Below, piece by piece: positions 8,341-17,120 of a stretch of 64,000 nt of DNA. The translations under genes were made by a program, and so were the position numbers. Positions within the stretch are counted from its first letter, which is position 1. Every line of letters begins with the position of its first letter. The notes under the pieces are model-generated. The model had not been told where the DNA came from. It searched no databases and saw only the letters and a list, made by a program, of their open reading frames with translations. The DNA is taken from assembly GCF_900102105.1 (NCBI RefSeq), contig NZ_FNBB01000005.1, positions 1 through 64,000 on the forward strand, written 5' to 3'. This stretch comes from Agrobacterium pusense. GTDB taxonomy: Bacteria; Pseudomonadota; Alphaproteobacteria; Rhizobiales; Rhizobiaceae.

Positions 8341-10314
8341 CTACTGGCGGGCAAAACGGGTGGTGGCATCCTTGATGATCGCCGATAGCCGTGTTGACGT
8401 GACACTTGGTACGCTCCCTCCAGCGTAAAGTCTTTTCAGCAAGAGCTGGTACTGTGTTTCATCCAACCCCAGCGCAACGACCAGGCTGTCGTCGGTCCGA
8501 TCCAGCACCGTGGCGGTGAAATCTCCGATTTCTTTGAGTTTCATGATGATCTGGGTAGCTATAGGCGCGTCTACCCCTCTGAGACGGGCCGTTTCCTGCG
8601 TCAGGTCCGTCATCCAGACGCGCTTCAGCGCACCGCCGAGGGATATTACGACCCGCTCGGGACGGTCCGCATAGTGTTTCTCACGTCGTGGCAACTCGAC
8701 ACAGACCAGCAGCGTCACGGCAAGGATCACCAGATTGTAAACAGTCCAGAACAGGATAACGACCTTCCCGTCTCCTGCGTCATTGAACGCGAAACGGTCA
8801 GAGACCAGACCGATCAGGACCCCGGCGACGGTCAGAAACGTCAAAAGGAGGAAGGGGCGCATAAGACGCCATTGGACAACGACTTTGGTTCGGTCTCCTC
8901 CCTTTGCCGTAACACTGAAAGGGTGACCTTTCGGCTTCACAAGCCCCACAATGGCGGCTCTCGATATGGGGAGCGCACCAAGCAACTGGCTGACGTCATT
9001 GACGATGGGGATCACCATTCCGGACGAGATGAAGTTCAACACGAACAGGATCCACACCATATACGCCCCGAAATAGCTGATGACATCGGGAACAGATGCG
9101 TTGACCACCGTGATGTTGAAAAACCAGTAAAAGAGAGGAAAGGTCATGGAGGCGATGCGGAATGTGAAGGTGGTGAGCCAGAAAAATACCGAGTCAACGA
9201 CACTCCAGCGGTCCCGCAGCCGCAAATTGTTCCGCGAAAAGGGACCTAGCCTTCCTCGGGCAATCTGCATGAGCCCCAGGCACCATCGCGCTCGCTGAGT
9301 GACGTATTCCTTCAACCCCTCCGGAGCAAGGCCCTCGGTCAACGCTTCGTTCAGATAGACCGTCCGATAGCCGTGCTCCTGCAACTGAAGCGTCAGCATG
9401 AAATCTTCCGTGATGCTGTCTGTCGGGAACCCACCGGAGGCCTGCACTGCCCTCCATCTGATCACCGACGACGTGCCGCAGCAGAATGCGATGCCCCACC
9501 CGTCGCGGCTTGGTTGTAAATGGTCAAAGAAAAAGCGCTGCTCGTCGGGATACGATCGGCTGAGCCCGAGATTATGCTGGATAGGATCCGGATTGAAGAA
9601 GTGCTGGGGTGTTTGAACCAGTCCGACCTCCTGGTCGTGGAAAAGCGCAAGTGCGCGCGAGACAAAATCCGTGTGAGGAACGAAGTCCGCGTCCAGCACG
9701 GCTATGAAGTCTGGCGGTTGATCGTCTTGCGCAAGAACGCCCAGGGCATGATTGATATTGCCGGCTTTCGAGCCCTTGTTATCTGGCCTGCGAAGGTATC
9801 GAACGTCGTGCTCCTTGCAGAAGTCACGCAGCCAGTCACGGCGCCCGTCATCCAGCACAAGAACCTGGACGTCCGGATGATCGCTGGCCTTTGCCCCGAC
9901 GACCGTCCGTTCCAGAACGGCTTGCTCCTCGTTGTATGTGGCGATCAGAATCGCGACTTTTGGAGGCGGATCCGGTTGCCACCAGGATTTATTCTCCTCG
10001 ACTTCAGGGGACCGATCGGTGGTTCTGGTCAGGATTGTAAACGCGCTCAGCGACGAGAGAACAGATAATGCTTCCAGAGCAAAGAATGACCAACTGAACA
10101 GACAGTCCAGCGTGAAGCCGGGCGGGGCCAGGGTCTGGGTTCCTCGCCACCAGATATATCGCACCGCTAAAGCCATTCCGATTGCGAAAAGGAACGTCCT
10201 GTGGGTCCAGTTACGATTGTTCAGGAGGTATGGCAGGACGAGTGCGCACCCGAAGGCCAGAGCCAGATGAGCGAAGCTCGACTGAAGTTCGCTAAGATAG
10301 AGAAAACTGTCCAA
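8341..10314 (-). CDS. bgsA: BgsA/CrdS-like family 2 glycosyltransferase, beta-glucan synthase
   Basis: Processive GT2 of the cellulose-synthase superfamily, 657 residues, inner membrane. The catalytic motifs are in order: DDG 155-157, DAD 208-210, TED 302-304 and QRARW 340-344. Two or three N-terminal helices come first and about five follow the catalytic domain. The C-terminal cytosolic part (about 545-657) has only a degenerate PilZ-like pattern (PRREKH ... TDLTQETARLRG) and no clean RxxxR/DxSxxG, which fits the BgsA type that binds c-di-GMP through an atypical tail. It starts at TTG 10314 with GGAGATAG upstream, within the end of the HlyD-like gene. The bgsB-bgsA order matches the mixed-linkage glucan genes of Sinorhizobium meliloti; curdlan synthase CrdS is the main alternative. 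Confidence 0.82.
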   Translation of the reverse strand: MDSFLYLSELQSSFAHLALAFGCALVLPYLLNNRNWTHRTFLFAIGMALAVRYIWWRGTQTLAPPGFTLDCLFSWSFFALEALSVLSSLSAFTILTRTTDRSPEVEENKSWWQPDPPPKVAILIATYNEEQAVLERTVVGAKASDHPDVQVLVLDDGRRDWLRDFCKEHDVRYLRRPDNKGSKAGNINHALGVLAQDDQPPDFIAVLDADFVPHTDFVSRALALFHDQEVGLVQTPQHFFNPDPIQHNLGLSRSYPDEQRFFFDHLQPSRDGWGIAFCCGTSSVIRWRAVQASGGFPTDSITEDFMLTLQLQEHGYRTVYLNEALTEGLAPEGLKEYVTQRARWCLGLMQIARGRLGPFSRNNLRLRDRWSVVDSVFFWLTTFTFRIASMTFPLFYWFFNITVVNASVPDVISYFGAYMVWILFVLNFISSGMVIPIVNDVSQLLGALPISRAAIVGLVKPKGHPFSVTAKGGDRTKVVVQWRLMRPFLLLTFLTVAGVLIGLVSDRFAFNDAGDGKVVILFWTVYNLVILAVTLLVCVELPRREKHYADRPERVVISLGGALKRVWMTDLTQETARLRGVDAPIATQIIMKLKEIGDFTATVLDRTDDSLVVALGLDETQYQLLLKRLYAGGSVPSVTSTRLSAIIKDATTRFARQ

Positions 10315-10317
10315 GTC

Positions 10318-11511
10318 CTATCTCCATAGTCCTCGCAGCCAGTCAAAAGCGCGCGTTTCGAAAAACACCCTGCCCGTGCGCCCTGCGAGGCACCGAAGGT
10401 CGGGGTCGTCCCGCAGAGCCGGCACATCAAGTGCCACGTCGTACCTTTGGAGGTGGCGCTGACTCGGTGCTATTGCCATGTTTTCATAGATCGTAGCCGC
10501 GCCGGAACCCGCAAGGCGGATTACCGATCCCTGAAGAACCTGACGGCTTCGGTTAAGGCGAAAGGTCGCGGGTGCGCCGACCCTGAGGGAATTGTAGACG
10601 CTTTCCGACACGGATAAGGTCACAATTGCGGAGTCGCAGTCGATCAGGCGCATGAGGTCCTGACCGCGCTGGACCGTTTCGCCCGAAGCGGAGAGATACT
10701 CCCACAGCGCACCATTCACATTCGCCACCAGATCTGAGGAAGAAAGTCTGTTTACACGAAGACGCTCGTTTGCCAGCCGATCGGAAATTGCAGCCAATGC
10801 CAGTTTCTTCGCCTCAAGTTGCGCTTTTAATTCCAGACGCTGCACGTCGATCTCGGAAATCCTCTGTTCGGAGTAGGGGGCGTCGTTAAATCCGTCTCCG
10901 AGGAATACTCCCCGCTCGGCCGCCTTCTGTGCCACAACGATTTCGGCGGCCTGAGCCTTTGCATTTGCGACCTCCAGCGCGGAAACCTCGGAAAGTGACT
11001 GGGCCTGTTCAAGGGACTGTGCGGTAGAAATGCCCTGACCGCTTAGCCGTGATGATCGCTCGCGGCTGAGTTCCGCGTATTTCAGACGTGCCTCGGATGC
11101 AGCACGCGAGGCGTCGGCAGACTGAGCCTGAGCCGCGAGTTGGCGTTTTCTTTCCTCACGATAGATGGCCGCGCGGGTCTGCAACTCATCAATCGATTCA
11201 TCGAAAGACGTGACGACGGTCTCGAGCCTTTTTATTTCGGTCTGAGCATCGGCCTGTTGAAGTTCGAGATCAAGGAGACGGATGCCGTCAACAAGAGGAT
11301 CCTCAAGAGAGCCCAGTGGATCGCCTTGCGCAACCTGGGCGCCCAGCGGCCTGGAAATCAATTCAATTTTGCCAGCGATGGGAGCGCGTATCGTCGTCAA
11401 ACGGGCATTTATGAACGCATTCGCACTCGCGCCGCTAAGCTGCTCCCCAAGCACCACATAAAGAGCACCGCAGATCAGCAACAAACCGAATCCGATCTTT
11501 ATGAGCTTCAT
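10318..11511 (-). CDS. bgsB: BgsB-like HlyD-family membrane fusion protein
   Basis: A 397-residue periplasmic adaptor anchored by one N-terminal helix (MKLIKIGFGLLLICGALYVVL). The start at 11511 is fixed by a strong GGAGGAGG site. The first barrel/lipoyl half (TTIRAPIAGKIELISRPLGAQV) is followed by a long alpha-helical hairpin (about 80-240, rich in Ala, Gln and Glu) and the second half with GALWEYLSASGETVQRGQDLM, the HlyD_D23 pattern. It precedes and nearly abuts the synthase gene, so it is likely co-translated and carries polymer across the periplasm. No outer-membrane partner is encoded next to it. The symbol is given by analogy with S. meliloti. Confidence 0.8.
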   Translation of the reverse strand: MKLIKIGFGLLLICGALYVVLGEQLSGASANAFINARLTTIRAPIAGKIELISRPLGAQVAQGDPLGSLEDPLVDGIRLLDLELQQADAQTEIKRLETVVTSFDESIDELQTRAAIYREERKRQLAAQAQSADASRAASEARLKYAELSRERSSRLSGQGISTAQSLEQAQSLSEVSALEVANAKAQAAEIVVAQKAAERGVFLGDGFNDAPYSEQRISEIDVQRLELKAQLEAKKLALAAISDRLANERLRVNRLSSSDLVANVNGALWEYLSASGETVQRGQDLMRLIDCDSAIVTLSVSESVYNSLRVGAPATFRLNRSRQVLQGSVIRLAGSGAATIYENMAIAPSQRHLQRYDVALDVPALRDDPDLRCLAGRTGRVFFETRAFDWLRGLWR

Positions 11512-11809
11512 GTTTCCTCCTCCGCATCTACCTAACAAAACGTACGGCCGGGGATCGGTTCACCCTGCTTGAGAAAACCCGCTCCCAGAGTTAGCGCGCG
11601 GTTAAATGACAACCGGCGCATATAGACTTTGACCTATCAAACCACCGAGCGCTAAACGTGTCTCAGGTCAAAACTTGCCCGCGAGTTTTTGTGGAGCGCT
11701 CGCTTTGCACGATTATCGACAGGCAAAGGGCGAGGATGCGTGCGACGATCACCGAGAGGAGGTGGCTCGGCGAGCGTCATGGATAGATCGAGAAGTTCGG
11801 GAGACGCGA
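11512..11809. promoter_or_regulatory. Upstream region of the glucan synthase operon
   Basis: About 300 bases between the bgsB-like start and the end of the DUF808 gene, both on the minus strand. It should contain the bgsBA promoter. I see no gene, no terminator and no convincing consensus promoter. Confidence 0.4.
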
Positions 11810-12763
11810 CTAGGGTCGTTCGATACGCCGCGCGAATTTTGTCCAGATCGACAGCAATAAAATCGCGACGCCGCCGGTCGCTATACCGATTATTGCCTGA
11901 ATAAACGCGGTGGCCAGCCAATTCGTCACGGAGGGGACAATCACCAGGGTTTGTTCTATCCTTGATGCGACTGTTTCGATCAGATGTTCAGGCTGATGCC
12001 ATCCCATCCCCGCCAGGCTGTGTACGATAATGCTTCCGCCTACCCAGAGCATCGCCGCCGTTCCGACGATTGCCAGTGCCTTGAGAAGAAACGGTACACC
12101 TTTGACCAGCCCGGCACCGACCGTCCTTGACAAAGGTCCCCCGGACTTCGTCAGGTGCAATCCGACGTCATCTGCTTTGACAATGAGCGCGACCACGCCA
12201 TAAACTGCTGCGGTGAGCAGGATGCCAACCGCCGCCAGGACCCCTGCCTGGGTATAGATGCCGGAGGAGGAGACACCAGCCAGTGTCAGCGCCATGATCT
12301 CGGCCGAGAGGATAAAGTCGGTACGGATCGCGCCTGCGACCTTGCGGTTTTCCAGATCTGTTGCATCAAGCGCCGCGTTGTCGTCCGGACCGTGTTCCGG
12401 GGCATGAGCGAAAAATGCCTCATGTAGCTTCTCCGCGCCTTCGTAGCTCAAGTATATGCCACCGATCATCAGGAGCGGTGTGATGAGCCAGGGAGCGAAA
12501 TATCCGAGGACGAGAGCGATGGGCAGGAGGAAGATCAGCTTGTTTTTAAGCGATCCAAGCGCAATTTTGCCAATGATCGGCAGTTCACGCGCGGGAGCCA
12601 GACCGACGACGTAGGCCGGCGTGACGGCGGTGTCGTCGATCACGACACCTGCCGCCTTCACACTGGCTTTGGCAGTCTGGGTTGCGACGTCGTCGAGGGA
12701 CGCGGAGGCAGCCTTAGCTATCGCTGCCACGTCGTCAAACAATGCGATCAATCCGGTAGCCAA
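11810..12763 (-). CDS. DUF808 (YedI-like) multi-helix membrane protein
   Basis: A 317-residue inner-membrane protein starting MATGLIALFDDVAAIAK, the hallmark N-terminus of the DUF808/YedI family, whose role is unknown. The start is TTG at 12763, supported by CAGGAG five bases upstream. It has about seven hydrophobic segments (for example IFLLPIALVLGYFAPWLITP) and the family segment LSYEGAEKLHEAFF. It is 79 bases downstream of corA on the same strand, so co-transcription is possible. I make no functional claim beyond the family. Confidence 0.9.
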   Translation of the reverse strand: MATGLIALFDDVAAIAKAASASLDDVATQTAKASVKAAGVVIDDTAVTPAYVVGLAPARELPIIGKIALGSLKNKLIFLLPIALVLGYFAPWLITPLLMIGGIYLSYEGAEKLHEAFFAHAPEHGPDDNAALDATDLENRKVAGAIRTDFILSAEIMALTLAGVSSSGIYTQAGVLAAVGILLTAAVYGVVALIVKADDVGLHLTKSGGPLSRTVGAGLVKGVPFLLKALAIVGTAAMLWVGGSIIVHSLAGMGWHQPEHLIETVASRIEQTLVIVPSVTNWLATAFIQAIIGIATGGVAILLLSIWTKFARRIERP

Positions 12764-12842
12764 TTTAACTCCTGAACAGGTTCAGCGTTGTCCGTGATTT
12801 GGGGCCGTTGCACAGAATGGAGAGTAAAGGTTGCTCGATATA

Positions 12843-13808
12843 TCACAGCCATCCTGTCTTCTTGAACCGGTAATAAAGTATCGCGCAAAGGGTGATGATT
12901 ACGGCGATCACGACATAATAGCCGTATTCCGATTTCAGTTCCGGCATGTGCTCGAAGTTCATTCCATAAATGCCGGCGATCGCCGTTGGGACAGCCAGGA
13001 TCGCGGCCCAGGCTGCAAGCTGGCGGGTGATCATACCCTGGCGCTGCTGTTCAAGCAGGTTCGAGGCCTCGAACACGGAAGTGATAACTTCCCGCAAGCC
13101 TGACATCATGAATTCGACGCGCCGTACATGGTCAAGCACGTCCCGAAAATAGGCTTTGGCGTTCTCGTCAATACAGGGCAGCTCCAGATTGGCGAGCTTG
13201 CCAGCGACCTCCTCCATCGGGCCCAGAATGCGCTGAAAGCGGATCACCTGCCGTCGCATGCGGAAAAGCCGTCTGATCTGCTCCCTTTCGAGAAATGCAA
13301 TCAGCATGTGCTTTTCCGTCTCAAGCACCTTGTCCTCCAGCGTCTCGACCATCGGCAGATAACCGTCGACGACGAAATCGATGATACCGTGCAGGACATA
13401 GTCCGGGCCATGTTCGAGGAGTTGCGGAGACTGTTCGAGATGCTCCCTCAATTCCTTGTGGGAGCGTGCCGAACCATGCCGGACCGAAATCACATGGTGC
13501 CGTCCGACGAAAATACAGGTTTCGCCATAGGCAATCTTGTCGCCCTCAAGATGAGCGGTCTTGATGATGACGAAGAGCTGATTGCCGTACACCTCAACTT
13601 TCGGCACCTGCCTCCCGTTCAGTGCGTCTTCGACGGCAAGCGGATGCAGGTCAAACATCGACTTCAGGCTCGCCATTTCCTCGACGGTCGGGTCGGTGAT
13701 ACCGATCCAGGCAAACTCGCCGTCCCTCTCGGGGAACGGTCGGCCAGTCAAGGGGAGTTCTTCGGCACGCTTGCCAAGGCGGTAGATGTAGGAAGCTATA
13801 ACTGTCAT
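12843..13808 (-). CDS. corA: CorA-type magnesium/cobalt transporter
   Basis: A 321-residue member of the CorA/MIT family of pentameric divalent cation channels. A large N-terminal cytosolic alpha/beta and coiled-coil domain (about 1-255) is followed by two C-terminal helices. The signature YGMNF comes after the first helix and MPEL follows in the periplasmic loop, ending in the basic tail RFKKTGWL. ATG at 13808. It is divergent from the FAD enzyme at 14033 with 224 bases between. Mg2+ is the usual substrate; Co2+ or Ni2+ cannot be excluded. Confidence 0.95.
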   Translation of the reverse strand: MTVIASYIYRLGKRAEELPLTGRPFPERDGEFAWIGITDPTVEEMASLKSMFDLHPLAVEDALNGRQVPKVEVYGNQLFVIIKTAHLEGDKIAYGETCIFVGRHHVISVRHGSARSHKELREHLEQSPQLLEHGPDYVLHGIIDFVVDGYLPMVETLEDKVLETEKHMLIAFLEREQIRRLFRMRRQVIRFQRILGPMEEVAGKLANLELPCIDENAKAYFRDVLDHVRRVEFMMSGLREVITSVFEASNLLEQQRQGMITRQLAAWAAILAVPTAIAGIYGMNFEHMPELKSEYGYYVVIAVIITLCAILYYRFKKTGWL

Positions 13809-14032
13809 GAAAACCGCAGTGAGTTAACCGTCATGATTTGGTATTCTGATATCGTAGTGACAAGATGGAACGGGCGATATCCTATCCGTAGCGAATCTGC
13901 ACACCAGCGTCATTGGCAGAATCGCAGCGTCACGGCGCGTCCATCGAATGTAAGTTTGCCGTCACTGGAACAGTCCGCGCTGCACACCGTTATAAACCGG
14001 CGCTGCAAAGGGTGGCGTTGGAGATGGTTTGC

Positions 14033-15718
14033 ATGAACAGTCGCATTTGCATTATCGGTTCGGGGCCTACCGGAATCTTTTCCCTTCAGCGACTTATTCA
14101 TTCTCCTTCCCCAATGAGTATTACTGTCTTTGAAGCAGAAATGCTGGCGGGGAAGGGAACGCCCTATCTTCCCGGCTCAAATGATCCTGTCATGCTTTCC
14201 AACATTCCGAGCATCGAGATACCGCCGTTGCCGCTGTCACTGGTGGAATGGCTATCTCGCCAGGAAGACGATTATCTTAACCGTTTTGCCATTGTGCGCG
14301 ATGCCATCAGCGAGCGTGCGTTTTACCCGAGGTTGGTTCTCGGTGATTATTTTCAAGAGCAGTTCAGTGCGCTTGTGGATTATGGAGTCGAGAAAGGTCA
14401 CCAGATCGATATCCGCCCCGGGCACCGCGTCAGTGATATATCGCTCGACGTCGACCATATCCGAATTTGCGTCGAAAGCCCTGACGGAAAGTTCGACGCG
14501 ATCTATGACCACGTCGTGATGGCAACGGGCCATAATTGGCCTGATAAGACCGAAGTGCAGCCAGGCTACTTTGCGTCTCCATGGCCCGCTTCCGCGCTCA
14601 AAAGTTCCTGCTATGGAAGGCTTGGGATACTTGGGACGTCGCTCAGTAGTATCGACGCGCTTTTGACCGTCGCGGTATCCTGCGGCTCGTTTGTTTATGA
14701 CGACACGGGAACAATGAGGTTTCACGCATCCACCGGGCACGAAAACTTCACAGCCGTGATGATGTCCCGCAAGGGACTGTTACCGGAGGCGGATTTCTAT
14801 TGCCCGCTTCCCTACCGGACACCGAGTGTTTGCACGCAGGAAGCTGTCAATGGAGAAATCGAGATTGGCTCTGCCGGTTTGCTCGACAGGGTTTTCGAGC
14901 TCTTCAAGCGGGAAATCGCGACCGCCGATCCTGACTACGCAGCCGAAATAGGGCTAAATTGCCTGACGGCAGACACCTTTGCTGACGCATATTACTCTCG
15001 CCGGTCGGGAGTGGATCCGTTTGTCTGGGCAGCAGCAAACCTAGCCGAAGTCGAACGCAACGCAGAGCAGCGATTCACTGTGCCTTGGCGCTACGCCATA
15101 CTCATCACACATGAAATCATCGCCAGAGCAATCCCGCACCTGGACACGCGTGACCTAGCGCGGTTCAACCGATCGTTTAAAAGTATATTCATCGATGAAT
15201 ATGCGACCGTACCCCACCTTTCGATCAAGCGTTTGCTTGCGCTTCGAAACGCTGGCAGGTTGGAAATTATCGCGCTGGGAGAAGATTACGCAATAGACAC
15301 GTGTGGCCTTGCGCGGGGCGCCAGAGTGACCACGGCCGGCTCGGAAGAAGTCTTCGAAAGTTTCATCGATGCGACCGGCCAAACGGCGTTATCGGCACGG
15401 GACCTGCCGTTTCCTTCGCTCGTGAAGCAGGCAGCTGTCAAACCGGCTGTCACGCGCGTGGCTTCGACTGGATTAATAGCCGATACGACAGGCCACAACT
15501 TCAAGAGGACCGGCGGTATCGAGGTCGACGAATGCTATCGTCCACGCGATACCGGCTTGTTATCCAACCGGCTTTATTGCGTGGCGATACCATTCCTGTT
15601 GCATAAGAACCCCTTTGTACAGGGTATCACCAGCGCCGCTGAGTTAGGGCAGGCGGCCGCGCAGGCTATCCTCGACGATATTCGGGCGACGACAGCCGAC
15701 TTGCTGCTCACAGCCTGA
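14033..15718 (+). CDS. FAD/NAD(P)-binding protein (NAD_binding_9 family)
   Basis: A 561-residue flavoprotein-like protein. It begins with the dinucleotide-binding fold MNSRICIIGSGPTGIFSL (GxGxxG) and has a second glycine-rich site around LGILGTSLSSIDAL (about residue 202). It resembles the PF13454 group of uncharacterised FAD-NAD(P)-binding proteins related to HpnW/YdhS-type sequences. The start at 14033 is chosen for GGAG nine bases upstream; a longer in-frame extension is not supported. A MOSC-domain gene follows 19 bases later, so the two probably form one unit. The reaction is unknown. Confidence 0.8.
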   Translation: MNSRICIIGSGPTGIFSLQRLIHSPSPMSITVFEAEMLAGKGTPYLPGSNDPVMLSNIPSIEIPPLPLSLVEWLSRQEDDYLNRFAIVRDAISERAFYPRLVLGDYFQEQFSALVDYGVEKGHQIDIRPGHRVSDISLDVDHIRICVESPDGKFDAIYDHVVMATGHNWPDKTEVQPGYFASPWPASALKSSCYGRLGILGTSLSSIDALLTVAVSCGSFVYDDTGTMRFHASTGHENFTAVMMSRKGLLPEADFYCPLPYRTPSVCTQEAVNGEIEIGSAGLLDRVFELFKREIATADPDYAAEIGLNCLTADTFADAYYSRRSGVDPFVWAAANLAEVERNAEQRFTVPWRYAILITHEIIARAIPHLDTRDLARFNRSFKSIFIDEYATVPHLSIKRLLALRNAGRLEIIALGEDYAIDTCGLARGARVTTAGSEEVFESFIDATGQTALSARDLPFPSLVKQAAVKPAVTRVASTGLIADTTGHNFKRTGGIEVDECYRPRDTGLLSNRLYCVAIPFLLHKNPFVQGITSAAELGQAAAQAILDDIRATTADLLLTA

Positions 15719-15737
15719 CATAGCGGACAGAATAGAT

Positions 15738-16496
15738 ATGACGGTCACTTTTCGCTCAAAACACGTTATTGGGAAAGTCGCTGAGATCTGGCGTTTCCCG
15801 GTAAGCTCGCTTGGTGGAGAACGATGCAAACGCGCAGAAATAGAGCCAGCGGGCATCGTCGGCGACAGGCGTTTTGCGCTGTTCGACAATGTATCCGGCG
15901 TCGCCGCAGCGCCGGAAAAAGACGTTCGATGGCGGCCGGCACTTTTCCTCCGCAGCGCCATTGATGATGGCGGTGTGCGGATCACGTTTCCAACTGGGTG
16001 TAATTTCTATATTGAAGATCCTCAATTGGGACTGGAACTTTCGAAGTATTTTGGCTTTGACGTCGGTATCGGAAGTTACATCGATGCTGACCCGCTTGCC
16101 CCTTCTCTTCCCACCGTTGAGAACCGATACTCGAGATCGGCACTTCACTTGGTCACCACTTCGTCACTGGCCGAGCTTCAACAAATGTTATCGGATAGTA
16201 CGGTTGACCGTTTGCGCTTTCGGCCAAATATTCTACTCGAAACCAGTAATGTGACAGGTTTTGCTGAGTTTCAATGGATCGGTAAGGTCATTAGTTTCGG
16301 GCTGGCGGAGGTCGAGGTGACAGACCTCACAAAACGGTGCGGAATGATCCTTGCCGCACAGCCTGATCTGCCGGAACAGCCGGAGATTCTCAGAACGGTA
16401 TTGAGAAAAGCAGGTCGCGCATTCGGGGTTTATTGCGAACCTGTCAAAATAGGAAATATCGAAACCGGCCAGCGCGCAGAGTTGATTTCCGACTAG
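15738..16496 (+). CDS. MOSC-domain protein
   Basis: A 252-residue protein with an N-terminal MOSC_N beta-barrel (KVAEIWRFPVSSLGGERC, GIVGDRRFALFD) and a MOSC domain (RFRPNILLET, then VTDLTKRCGMI). The Cys in the RCGMI motif matches the conserved MOSC cysteine thought to carry sulfur or bind molybdenum cofactor. Relatives include YcbX/mARC-type reductive proteins. It follows the FAD protein by 19 bases, so a flavin-to-MOSC electron or sulfur transfer pair is a plausible inference. No ferredoxin domain is fused at the C-terminus, unlike YcbX. Confidence 0.87.
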   Translation: MTVTFRSKHVIGKVAEIWRFPVSSLGGERCKRAEIEPAGIVGDRRFALFDNVSGVAAAPEKDVRWRPALFLRSAIDDGGVRITFPTGCNFYIEDPQLGLELSKYFGFDVGIGSYIDADPLAPSLPTVENRYSRSALHLVTTSSLAELQQMLSDSTVDRLRFRPNILLETSNVTGFAEFQWIGKVISFGLAEVEVTDLTKRCGMILAAQPDLPEQPEILRTVLRKAGRAFGVYCEPVKIGNIETGQRAELISD

Positions 16497-16551
16497 TCAT
16501 TCCAAGGGTCGATTTCCAGGGATTAAAAGCAGGCCGAAAACCCTATAAATT

Positions 16552-16856
16552 ATGCGGTATTTTACGCCATTTCTTCTCTTCAGTGGCGCGACATTGGCTT
16601 TTGGTCATTCCGCCATCGATGGCGTCTTGAACTGGTCGCCCGGCGCAGATGGTAAGTCGAGGTTGTTCCGAAGCTTGATGACAAGACTGTCGGGGTTGAG
16701 ACTTCTCCGAACGCGCGTCCTGTAGTAGAAGAAAAGGCAGCGGTCCGAGAAGGCGAAGTCTCGCAGGCGGAGCCTCCGGCAAGGCAGTTGAACCGCCTTG
16801 ATGAACTGAGGCAGGAGCGCGAAGACAAGCGCGATCGAGACGACCAGGAACGGTAA
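16552..16856 (+). pseudogene. Small putative secreted protein gene with an apparent one-base frameshift
   Basis: From ATG 16552 a signal-peptide-like sequence (MRYFTPFLLFSGATLAFGHSA, then IDGVLNWSPGADGK) runs to about 16655. From 16656 a different frame stays open for 66 codons (VEVVPKLDDKTVGVETSPNA..., ending in the charged LDELRQEREDKRDRDDQER) to the TAA at 16854. One extra base near 16655 would fuse them into a protein of about 100 residues with DGKVEVV at the join. The second frame begins directly after an in-frame TAA at 16653, so it cannot extend upstream by itself. This suggests a real deletion, a sequencing error or, less likely, programmed frameshifting. The family is unknown. Confidence 0.55.
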
Positions 16857-16857
16857 G

Positions 16858-17049
16858 ATGAACGGAAAAAGCCTGCTTCACATTTACCACGAGCAGAAAT
16901 TGGCGGACGAGTTTGCGCGTGATCGCAATCCTGAGGTGCCAGCGATTTTTGTTGCGGTCGCACTGTTCGTTGTAGTGTTCGTGGTGGGTGCAGCGCTCGA
17001 CACCGCTTGGGTCTACCTACAGCAATGGTATCACGTCGCCACCAGCTAA
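16858..17049 (+). CDS. Small single-helix membrane protein, unknown
   Basis: A 63-residue protein starting MNGKSLLHIYHEQKLADEF. One hydrophobic helix (about 30-50, AIFVAVALFVVVFVVGAAL) is followed by a short tail. It starts two bases after the TAA of the preceding reading frame, with GGAACGGTAAG as a weak ribosome site, so translation coupling is likely. A strong terminator follows at 17070. No family is recognised. Confidence 0.65.
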   Translation: MNGKSLLHIYHEQKLADEFARDRNPEVPAIFVAVALFVVVFVVGAALDTAWVYLQQWYHVATS

Positions 17050-17069
17050 TGGCCGTTCCGATGAGTAAT

Positions 17070-17100
17070 GAAAGCCGGGTTAGCCCGGCTTTCTGATTTT
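17070..17100 (+). terminator. Rho-independent terminator after the 14.0-17.0 kb plus-strand group
   Basis: A perfect 10-base stem (GAAAGCCGGG / CCCGGCTTTC, 17070-17079 and 17084-17093) with loop TTAG is followed by TGATTTT. It ends the transcript carrying the FAD, MOSC and small-protein genes. Confidence 0.85.
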
Positions 17101-17120
17101 GAACGCACGAGAGCCCTTGA

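Noticed and set aside
13128-14036. A plus-strand frame opposite corA
   Set aside because: Antisense to a clear CorA gene; no motif.
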